DNA from: Alligator mississippiensis
Taxonomy: Eukaryota; Chordata; Crocodylia; Alligatoridae
NCBI RefSeq assembly: GCF_030867095.1
Contig: NC_081824.1
Span: 48,022,882-48,086,881 of the forward strand
Length of the DNA: 64,000 bases
Reading direction: 5' to 3'
The notes under the pieces were generated by a model. It searched no databases. It was not told the DNA's origin and saw only the letters and a list, made by a program, of their open reading frames with translations. Position 1 is the first letter of the stretch, and every line of letters starts with the position of its first letter. Both the position numbers and the translations under genes were made by a program. This document shows positions 48,701 to 60,700 of the stretch, piece after piece.

Positions 48701-51700
48701 GCACCTGTGCTATTTTGACAGCTATCTTCTTATTAAGAAGAGCCATGTGTGAGTGGTTACTTGCATTCATCTGTGTACGACAGCCTCATTATAAAGAACC
48801 CAGATTTAATCTTTGGATTGCATTAATGTTTTTCAGTGTATTAGGAATGTATATTTACTAATTAATAGTAATTAGTTTCTACTGCAATCTTGTTTACTAA
48901 CAATTTACACTTTAGTATGTTTAATGGCCCGATGCTGAACAAGACTTGTCAAATCATTTCTTCTAGGGGATAGGTGGTGAGGAAATCCACAAAGGGGTAC
49001 AGTTACCTCATACAAATGGTCAAAAAATTCCTTAGCTGCTTTAAATGCCACCTTGAGTTATGTGTTATAAAAATATAACTTTCCACTAGTATTGCTGTTA
49101 TTTTTTTCACATAGATCATCTTGGAGAACAAACAGTAGTTTCCTATTTGCCTCTTATGTTCTAGTACAGTTCTCCAGTGACTGCTTTGCAAAAGTTGCAG
49201 GTGAACATGTCAGTTTGAAAAAAGAAACTGTTTAGTTTTGAATGTTTCAATTACTATCAAACTCCTGTTTTAGCAAAACCTAAACAAACTGCATTGGATT
49301 TCTGAAATTTAATTTAAAGGGAAATTAGATTTGGATTAAAAACTCTTAAATACAAATCAGAAATACTTAGGAAAAAGTTAGTTTGAAGAGTAAATAAGTA
49401 TATCAGTTATGTTTTTTTCCAGTCTTACATTTTGTGTGATGTTTTTTCTCCTTTCTGTAGCATTGAGGATAATGAAGATGATGGCAAGATGGCTGATCTT
49501 TTGTCCTATTTCCAGCAGCAGCTCACTCTTCAGGAATTTTCAGTCAAACTTTGTCAGCCTGAGCTTGATGTCAGTCAGACTCATATCTCAGGTGTGAGAT
49601 CTGTTATGTAACAGATACATGTAACATAACATTGTAGAGGAGAAATGTTTGGAGATATTTAAGCCCAACTTCATTAGACCATTCCTTGTAAAATTTACAT
49701 TTGCCTTACTAGTAAGTGATTTAAAGTATCTAGTTGATCATCATTATTATAACTAGAAATATTGCAAAAATGCATATCAACTGGTTAAATAACTCTTCAT
49801 GTCCTTGTCTCAGTGCTGCAAGCTACTTACTGTGGGCAGATGTTATATAGAGCACTTCAAAGGATCAGAGCCACACTTTGAAATTTGCTTATTTCAAGTG
49901 ACGTATCTTTGGAACTAGCCAGTTATCAGTCTTGAGAAGGACAGAATTTGTTTAGAGATGTGAAATAGTTCCCTTTTTCCTGGCATATGTTAGTCTGCTA
50001 CAGTTTCATAAGTATGAATAAAAGTGGCTTGTGTTATGGAATACTATATATTTTACATTTGGTGGTGTAGTGTTTCTGATCCTTTTTATCAAATAAATGT
50101 TTTCATAGTTGTTTATAAATGAATACATTCATACACAGATTAAAATACTGTATCCAGGGGACCTTTTTTTAATATTACCAAGGATATTTGAGTGCTTCCA
50201 ATCTTAAAATGGAAATAATTTGGGAGGGATCTATTTTGTACAGGGCAAGCACGTGCTCTCTGAAAATCAGGCCCCTATACAATATTCTATATGGCCCTTG
50301 TAATCACAAGTCACTTTTCAGAATCTTGGCATGATTTCTTCCTCATCTTCTCAAGGAAGCAAAATAAACCTATGTGATCTCTCCAAGTCAAGCACAAGGA
50401 AAACAGGACTTCATTAAAACTATGGCACTGTTTGTATTATTATCGTCATCATCATCATCTTTCACTCAGACCATTTGGAACAACTGTTTCTTCTCCAGAC
50501 GTTCTTGTACAAAGCTATCAAGAAGTTGTGTTCCTGTATCAGAAGACTAACTATCAGGAATTCCAGGCTTAACCAGAGGAGGGCTGAAAGCTATTTCCCC
50601 TTTAGTCTTTTTGCTGTTTTGCTATTATTCTGTTTTGCTGTGTTGGTTAGACTGAAGTCACTTCATCAGCTGGTATGGTCACTGTTGGTCACTTCTGCAG
50701 CAGTTACACACCCCTTGAGTCCTTGATTAGAAAGTAGCAAGGATGTGGGAAAGAAAAGAATCTGCTGTATGGTTGACCCACCCCATATCCTGTGATCATT
50801 TTTTTTTGTTAATAGCATTAGCACCGAAAGCTAGACTCAGGATCTAAATGAACTACATACTATAATGATCTAAATGAACTACTAAATGATCTAAATGAAC
50901 TACTATACTATATGTACATAAGAGCTGTCAGCTTATAGCTTATTTCCCCTTCATTGGTGTATGTGTATACTTTATTGAAAGCAATTTTATAGCATCTTTA
51001 TGTGTATATATAGCTATCATCTGTACTGCAATATCAGATTTATAGTTGCTAGCATAAGCAGGATTTTCTGAAGTATGCTACTAATGGTATTTACAAAAGT
51101 ACCATCTACTGTATTAAAATCTAATTTTCCAAATGCAGGGAAGGCATGATTCCTGTGCTGAATTTAAATATCCAAAGTCCTGATGACTATATGAAATAAT
51201 CTTGTGTCAAAATAATCAGCATCCTCCCCCTTCCCTTCCACCCACCCTATGGGAAAATCCAAACTAAAAGAATGTTTTTCTCTTCTAGAAAGCAATTAGT
51301 GTGTGAAAGTATTTTAAATTTTAGTAAAAAACTTTGCAGTCTTAAGTACAGAATCTGTTAGTGGTGGCTACTGCTATACCCCCTGTACTTTGCCAGGTGT
51401 TATCATCAGAGGAGCTCTCAGCATTTTAGACCAAACATCTCAATTGCCCTAGTCAATAAATAAAAGATGTGTATATATAAGAATTTTTCCTCCCACAGGC
51501 CATAGAAAACAGCAGCTGTTAAAAACCTATAGCAACACCTTCAATATGCAGATATTGTACTAAAGATAATACCTAGGTGAAACTGCAGAGAGACTCTTAG
51601 GGAGGCAGAAAGCAATCGGGGCAATTGTTATGTAGCGTCTTCCATCCAAGCAATGACTTGGCTTAGTTTGTGATATCAGTGCATCACTTTTGATATAAGA

Positions 51701-54700
51701 TGGTTGCATGGAACAAGCAGTTGTTTAAATTAAATGTTGTTTTATCAGCCATTTTGCATGTATAAGGAACTTATTATATGCTAACGCCTGTGGCTTCATA
51801 AAGTCAACTGATATAATAGTTGTCCCCTGAAACTACATGCATTTATAATCTAAAACCATGCTATAAAATGTTTTCCTTTGATTTATAATATGATAATATG
51901 AAATCTTGTACCATACTTTATGTAATTAGTAGACTATTCCCATTCAAATGCCAGTGGACAATTGTTCTCTAACTACTTCTGGAAGACTAGGTTTTAGTTA
52001 CTCCAAAAGATAGGGGTTAGAGAAATAAGTTCTTTGCTACTCATGTTACCTTCTGATCTTTTGATTATTTTCTGTTCACAGTGCTGCCTATGGAAGTACT
52101 AATGTACATTTTTCGATGGGTGGTTTCCAGTGACCTGGACCTACGGTCATTAGAACAATTATCTCTGGTCTGTAGAGGATTTTACATTTGTGCCAGGTAC
52201 AGATTAAACTTTTTTTTCTGCAGTAAGATATTGTCTCCTGTTCTCAAGGTTCAAGAACAAAGATCTAACAACCTACCCTTTAATCCCATTCTTTAAAGTG
52301 GTTATTAAACGAAGAATGTAGTCAAGAGACACTTATATAGAAAACTTACCATTTTTAGAAATTTGAAAATTTCAGGTGGCAATTACTTTTAATGTTGTTT
52401 ATAAAAACATAACAAACAAAGTTAATCTCAGTACATTAACAGCATAAAATAATGTTTATTCCCATGTAAAGAGTTTGACTTGTCAAAGTATATGAAAGTC
52501 CACTAGACAGAGACCTGTAATAAATTTACAGATCAGATTATCCTGTGTAAATTTTTTTTGCTATTCGACTGCTGTATCTTTTGGTCTAAATTCTGCTTGC
52601 CTAACTCGTGCAATCCCATATTAAAATCCTGACAATTCTAATTAGGTGCTTGAATACTTTACTGAATATTATGGCATAACTATCTGGATGAAGTATTTGG
52701 ATGGACAAACTACTTCTAATAGTTTTTGATTTTTGAATGAAGGTTGTAAGGAGTCATCAGATGCATGACATCCCTGCAGGTGCCCCTATTTAGCCATCAC
52801 AGTGCTTAGAAATTAAGTACCTTTCCCCAGAAGAATGTTCCAAAGAGGCAGAATTAGGTGCTTAGCATCTTCATGTAGTCAAGTAGCAACTCTTCATCAG
52901 TGTTGTCAGGATGACATACTGACGTTTGAGACGTCACTCGGATTGAATTATGATATTGTATTTTGAGAAGAGAAAATGGCTTTCTGACTTCTTAACGATT
53001 CTAAGTACTATCACTAGGTGAATTAGGAATTAAGAAATCTAAGCACCGAAGAAAACAGTTTTTACATGTGTCCCTACCCCATTCACCATTATATTATTAA
53101 AGTCACTTTGTGTTGTTCTTATTTTGATAGAGGAGTTCAGCCACATGCAGTTAACCTATGATTATTACTTTTCTTATTAGGGATCCTGAAATCTGGCGTC
53201 AGGCCTGTTTGAAAGTATGGGGCAGGAGCTGTAATAAACTTGTTCCCTATTCCTCCTGGAGGGAAATGTTTTTGGAAAGACCTCGTGTTCGATTTGATGG
53301 TAAGATTTATTTTTGGTAATTCAGATGACTTTGCTTCCGTTCGTGATTGTGCTAAGAATAAGGTTGCATATAAGACAACAAATGTTAGACCATATCTGAA
53401 TTCAGTTTTCTTTTGAATATTCAGAATGTCTTTAAAATCAGTTCTTCCTCTTTAGATAACACGATGTAGCTGGAAACTTATAAATCCATAGTTTCCAAGC
53501 TTTTAAGTTTGTATGATTAAGATTATATATATTTCAGGTTATTACTTTCTTGTTCTTTCCACTTCTGTAGGTGTTTATATCAGCAAGACCACGTACATAC
53601 GTCAAGGAGAGCAGTCTTTAGATGGTTTCTATAGGGCATGGCACCAAGTGGAATATTACAGGTATAACTGTATTAAATACAGGTCACAGACAGGCATGCA
53701 TTCCTATTGATAAGAATATTTAAAATTCTTACCAGTAGAAAAATAGGCTGGGAGCTGTAGCGTTCTAGGTCCCTGGTAGGCGGGGTACACAGGTGAGTTC
53801 TTCAGCCAACGGATGCTGTCTGGGCCACCCCTGTCCATAGGGGAGCCCAGCACTTGACAGCCTGCCTTCTCCCTTGCCTGGGAAGGGGGCAGGCTGTTAA
53901 TAGGTAGCCCCCGGGTTTTTAAATTGTTGAGTGTGCAGCCCAGATGGGCTGCACATAGAGAGATTTAAAGCCAGGGGCATAGGGAATCGGACAAGTAGAA
54001 CCTCCCCCATTCTAGTTCCTAGCTCCCCAGCTTCTAAATTGCTGGATGGCACACACTGCATCAAAACCCCATAGGGCCAAATCTGGAAGAACCTGCCTGC
54101 CCCAGTTCCCAGCACTGCTGCCTTTAAAATTACAGCCCCTGCCACCAAGCTGGGTGGTACAGGCAGCTGGGGGAAGCCAGCAGGGTCCAGAATTCTGTTT
54201 CCCAATTCTGACGTTACCATCCCTCTTGCCCAGCTGGCAGTCCCTGACTTGGGGAAGAGGCAGGGAAGAACAGTAGCTGCTGCCTTCCCTTCCTGGACCC
54301 ATTCAGGAGGGAAGGGGAGCAGCAGGGCAAAGTCCCCAGCCCATTCCCCAAACTGGTTAGTCTTCAATCTAGGGAAGAGGTAGAGAGCATTGCCCTGTTG
54401 CTTCCCTCCAGGACCGGTTCAGGAGGGGACTGTACAGGTTTTTCTTGTGAAAGAGTTTCTCTCACAAGGAAGATCTTCCAGGTTAACACCTGAAAGATCT
54501 TTCTCCTGAAAGGGGCATGTTTCCCTCATGAGAAATTAAATGAACACTTGCATGCTTGCAGTTCCCACTGGGAGAGCAGTGATTTCTCCTTGTAGAAATG
54601 TAGCACCTGTGGCCTGAATGGCCTGAATGTGATGTCTCTAAGTACTTTCTAAGTACTTTCATTAATGTGTTGCAAACAATTGTTCTGCTGATTTCTGTGA

Positions 54701-57700
54701 AACTAGAGTTCACCTGTGCACTGTAGGTATCTAAGCACTCTTGTGTTTCTAAGATTGGGGCCTCAAGGAATAATAGAGCGCGTCAGTAGAGATGGGTGTA
54801 AAAACACATTCCTTCATTTGCATCTCCTCTTCATGTGGCTGTAAATAGTGAATGTTGCCCATGGAATTTTCCCTCTTTCCAAAATTATTCCTACCTTTAA
54901 GTGTCCATAGTAATAATGCTTAGCAAAGGAAAGATCAGTGATTTAACAGGGATTAGCTTTATACCTATTCAGAATAATCTGGCAGCAGATTTAGATGGGA
55001 TTTTTTTTTTTCAACCTCCTTAGATTTCTGAGATCATTTTACCCATTCACAGGGATGCCTTTCTTAACCTACTGTATCTTCTCATTGTACTGGTCCCATA
55101 AACATGTTTTCTGCTGCTGGATCTTCTGATTGGATAATATCTCATCTCCAGGTTTTCACCAAATCCTTCGGTTATCTATATAATCTGAAAAATATCAGTG
55201 GGACTTTCTGAATTTTAACATCTCAATTCTGAGACTCAGGGTGCAGATGAATTATCAAACACATGTTTTCATATTAACAGGACTTAAAATCTAATCATAG
55301 TTACCTCAGTAGATTCTGGGGGAGAGGAGTTTCCCCAAAGTGATTTGAGTTTCATTTTGATTTCTGGTTAGTAGTTCCTTTTCTAGATCCTTTATCTGAT
55401 TAAAGAGGACACAAGGGGTGCATCTACATGAGATACTGACTGTGCAGTAGCCTAATAATACTGCACAGTAGCGTGTCACAGCACAGACAGTGCTAATATG
55501 CTACTGCACAGTATTATTAGGCTACTGTTCAGTAGCATCACTTAAAAGACATATGCTGACGTAAATCTGCAGTAACCGCTGTGTAACAGTATCTCGTGTA
55601 GTGCCCAAGGTCCCAGCTTCTGTCCCTGGGCAGAACTTAGCATGGTTTTGATTTTTTGGCGTCTGATGACCTGTTTCTATGGTTTTGGCAATATATGATT
55701 AATCTGTCCTACCTATACTTTCTTGAGATGATCCCTATATAAGAAAGAATAAGATAAACTACAGTAAAATCCCTGTTATCCAGCATGAGTCGGGAATGGG
55801 GGGTGCCAGATATCTAAAAATGCCGGTTACCTGAGGAGCGTGGGTTTCTGGATGGATGTGGAGCGGGGAGGGCAAAGGAGGAAAGAGTGGTGGCGGCCGA
55901 ACGTGGAGCAGGGCATGGGGGCTCGCAATGGCCACACACAGAGCAACAACCTTGCAGGGTGGTAGGCGGTGGCGGTAGTCACCACATGCGAGTTTCCCCT
56001 CACCCCGCGTTCAGCTGGCCGGCTGGAAATTCTGGTTAGTAGAGTGTTCCAGATAGTAGAATGCCAGATAACGGATTTTACTGTACCTCTGTTCTTTAGA
56101 TTTATATTGTACAACTGTGTTTTTGCAGATATATGAGATTCTTTCCGGATGGTCAAGTTATGATGCTAACAACTCCTGAAGATCCTCAATCAATTGTTCC
56201 TCGTTTACGGACTAAAAATACAAGGTGTGTTGAAATTTCAGATTTGACTTTCTATTTGCTTCAGTTTGCCCACTCAGCTGCCCACATATCTTGGTTTCTA
56301 CGTATTTCTGAAGACCTGGTCAGCTCACCTTATCCTCTGATCTTTGGCTTGGTAAAAAGCTTAATAGAAATATCATTAAGAATAGGAAACTGTTGTGCTT
56401 GAATATGTCCTTTTAAAGGATTATTATGCAGGCGTAATTTGGAAGAATCTTGACAGATTGAAGAATTGGGCTAGTTAATAGGATGAAGTTCAATGCAGAC
56501 AAATGCAAGGTGTTACATCTTGGGAGGAATAATCAAAAACACAGAAAATTGGTGACACCTGCTTGGATGGCAGCACTATGGAAAAGGACTTGGGAGTCTT
56601 GGTAGACCATAGACTCAAGATGGGTCTGCAGTGTGATGTAGCCACACAAAAGCAAATGAAATTTTTGGGGTGCATCAAGGGAAGCTGTGTGAGAGAGACA
56701 TGGTAGGTGATAGTGCCTCTGTACTCAGCACTGAGTACTGTATATAGTTCTGGGCTCCACATTTTTAAAAAGAGGTGGAGAAATTAGGGTCCTGAGGTGA
56801 ACAACAAAGATGATCAAGGGCTTGGAAGGCAAGTCACGTGAGGAAGAGGCTAAAGGGGCTAGACATTTTCAGCTTTTGGAAAAGGAGTTAAAGTGGGGAC
56901 ATAGTAGCAGTGTTCAAATACTTGAAGGACTGCCATAAAGAATAGGGAAAGCACCTTTTCTGTCTTGCTACAGAGAGGAGGATGCAGACTGATGGCTGGA
57001 AGTTGCAGCCAAGTAAGTTTAGATTGGAGATCCAGAAAGACTTCTTCATTGTTAGAATAGTGAGACAGTGGAATAGACTGCCTAGGGAAGTTGTGGACTC
57101 TCCATCACTGGAAGTGTTCAAGAAGAGGTTGGATAGCTACTGGTCAGGGATGATCTAGGTGTAACTATACCTGTGTCTTACTGTAGGTATTTTCCATGCT
57201 TCTGGGTTTTGCTGGTTGCCCCTGCCCCTCTCTCTCCCTCTTTTCAGCTACATGTGTCAAGGTGTTTTTCAGCCTTCCCAAAGGCTGGGGACTTTGACTG
57301 GGGTTTGCCAGTGCTCCTGTTGCGAGCAAAGGCTAGACGGTCTTCCCCTTCTCTTAGAATCAGACCAATTGCCATGTTTGAGGTCAGGAAAGCATTTTAC
57401 CCCATGGTCAGATTGGTATGGACTATGGGGTTTTTTGCCTCCCTCTAGTGGGGGATGTGGTCTTCTACCTAGGATCTCTTAAGTATATATATCAATAACA
57501 TTTCATAGAAGCAAGGCATTGGCTGCTGTGTGGTTCCCCTGCTTTACCTATAGCAGGTTATGGTGTTAGGTCTGTGTTGTGTCACGGTTGACAATAGTCT
57601 TATGCAGAGTTTAAATATGGTTTGGATAGGGGTGATCCTGCCTCAGGCAGGGGTTGGACTAGATGACCTCTGGAGGTCCCTTCCAGCCCTACTTTTCTGT

Positions 57701-60700
57701 GATTTTATGAATACCTACTTCCTGCTCTTTACCACTTAATGGCTGGAGTCAGACATTTCGTTGCAGGATCAAGGCTAGGAGAAAACCTGGAAAAACTTAG
57801 AGGCAGTAGATGCAAGAGCTCTGAATACTTGCACTGTTTCAGAATTCATTTAAAAGAAAGGCAAGAAGGAAGATGAAAGCTAGTACAGAAAGTCTGTCTG
57901 AATAACAGTACATTTTTCAGAGGGAGTTGAAGGAATCAAAGGAAATGGATTAATTTAACAGAATCAAGGGCCTGTTTACATGAATTTTTTAAAAATTAAA
58001 ATTAGTAGTAGTCTAACATTATCTACTTGACATCCTCCCTTTAACTTTTCAGAACTGATGCAATCTTGTTTGGCCATTATCGCCTTTCCCAGGATACGGA
58101 CAATCAAACCAAAGTATTTGCTGTAATAATGAAGAAGAAAGAAGAGGTGGGTACTAAAGATATCATGTGGTGATATGAGAGGAGAGTAAGGAGAAGTTTG
58201 TTCTGTGTTTTTTAATGAAGGCTTCCATCTGTCTTTTAAGGCCACATGATTTGCAGTATACTGGAGATTGCCATACACTTTTATCAGTACTTATAATGTA
58301 CTTGACTTAGGTGGTTTCTTTTACTACCCTAGATTGGTTAGTAAGTGGAACTAATGTCTACAAAAGTATTCTTGCTTACTGAAGCTAGAAAGCTCTCTGC
58401 ATTAATATAGGTTAAGTGTTCTGTAAGATAGCTACTTAGCTTACACTTGGACAGCAGTACTCCTCCATAAGGACTGTACTGCTTACTTCATCTGAAGCTT
58501 AACTGTTGCATAAGGTGACATCTCTCAGCCCCAGAGATAATTTCCATAGTCTTGCTAAATTGCTAAAAAGGAAATGGATAGGCAAAGGTGGGAGAAATGC
58601 TTTTCTGCGGTCACCTTTCATCTTTTGAGACTTTTATTTCTGAAGCATTAAATACATATATTTAGTAAATGCTTTTCATGAATTTAATGGAGGATAATTT
58701 TATAATGGTTAGCAACAAAAGTATTCACTTGGTAAAAAACAAACAAACATGTTAAGTAGTTTGAAAATAGTTACAAGGTTAGGTACTGTATGCCAGCTAA
58801 CACAGTTGTTTTTCCTCTCAAATCTGATAGTGCTGAGTCCTCTACATTTTCCTTTATTTCCATGGAAGCCTCATTCAGATGTAACTTGATGCGATGTAAA
58901 CATTATCATTATCATCATCATTATTATTATTTCAAACAGTTACTGCTTGTTCCTAGACTTTGTTAGGTATGAACCACCATAGTTCATGATCTGTACTCAC
59001 ATCATTTAAAACATTAAAGCACAGAAGTGTTTTATGTTCTTTGTTACTAAACTTTCAATTTGTTGTACAGAAACCAATTGACTACCACAAATACAGGTAC
59101 TTCCGTCGTGTTCCTGTGCAAGAAACAGATCACAGTTTTCATGTAGGATTACAGCTGTGTTCCAGTGGCCGCCAGAGATTCAACAAACTTGTTTGGATAC
59201 ATCACTCTTGTCACATAACTTACAGGTAAGTAAATAACCTGATAAAACAGGAAGTGCTTATGTGTTCAGTGCTAATACAAGAAACTGTAAAAAGAAGGGA
59301 GAAGGGAGTGCAGAAAGCAGAGGTCTAAATAAAAAAAAGTTTTTAGAATATAAATGGTGTAAGGAAGGGGGAAGAAAAAGGAGGTCCTGCAGAGAGAGGC
59401 AAGGTGAGTAGATGAGAGAAACAAAATAGTTAACCCGTTGAGGGATATAGGGGTTGTAAAAGCTAATCCAGGTAATGGGATGAGAACTCTCCCCTTGGTT
59501 AGACTTTAACTTTTGTATTCTAATCACTGCTTTCTGTTTAGAAGCTCTGTTTCATTAGATGCTGAGAAACAACTGCAGGAAGTTAGCTTCTGCTTTTGAA
59601 AGCTTTTGTATTTCAGATTTAATTAGTTTGTAAGGTGCTAATTTACCCTGACTTCTACCTGATTTCATAATAGCTCGGATTTCACACAAGGCATTAAGTG
59701 AGGAGGCTGTCAGTGTGTCCAAGAGAACATACTCAGGAATCTAACATATTGAGAATGACATGGTATTTCTTTTATCTCTGTTCCACGTTAATGGTTACAC
59801 GGACAACTTGAAACCAACTTTGTCTAGATTCATGTCAAATATAGGCAATTAACAGACGTTCATTTCTACAGGGGGGAAATTTCTGAGAAATTTTTACCAG
59901 TAGAAATCTTTTTTTGGGAGAGGGAGCAGGGAGAGAGAGGAGCAGTGAGAAAAAGCCCCCAGCTGACTTCTCACACCAGAGTTTTTGGAGTGAGAAGCAG
60001 GTAGGGGGTTTGTGGAACTGCTGCTTCCACTTGGCTCCTGGTGCCCAAACAGAACGAGTGGTGGAGGAGAATCCCCTACCTGTTTCTCACACAAGAGGCC
60101 CGGTGTATGAAGAGCCAGGGGGAGGAGCTGGTGGCTGAACCTCCCTTTCCCTCCCCTCCCATTCTGTGAGAGGGGCTAGAGCAGCTGCCCCTTTGCACCT
60201 TCTCCATACCAGGGTGACTGTGGTCTCTCAGAAAGGCACATGAGCCTTTCCCCTGGCTCTGCCCTTCCTAGTCTCCAGGAAGAGTTAAAATGGGGGAAAG
60301 TGTACAAAGGTTCATTCCCCACTGGGAGAAGCTCTCCCAGGCCAGCTTCCACCTGGTACAAATCAGCTTATTTTTCTCCTGGAACCACTATTTTCAGTCC
60401 AAAAGAAAGAGCTTGAATGTTTGTATGTTTTGGTGTCTACCAGGAGAACAGAAATTCTCCCAGTAGAAATGGAATGTCTGTACAGGGCCTTAAATGTATG
60501 CCACTTAACTGTTAATATTCTTGGGTAGGCCAGCCTTCTGTCTTTTTTCCAAATTCTGAAACCCGTAACAGGATTAGAAAAAATGTGGTACAGTTTGAAG
60601 TGTTGGCTAGTAAGTACCTTGCCCAAAAGAGCAGTTGAGGTTTTTATGGTTAGCATGTGCATCTAATGGCTGTTTTGTGATCAGTATTATGAAGGTACAA

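Noticed and set aside
53897-54367. 156-codon minus-strand frame
   Set aside because: GC-rich repeat interior in FBXO9 intron 9, antisense to the gene, with no domain.
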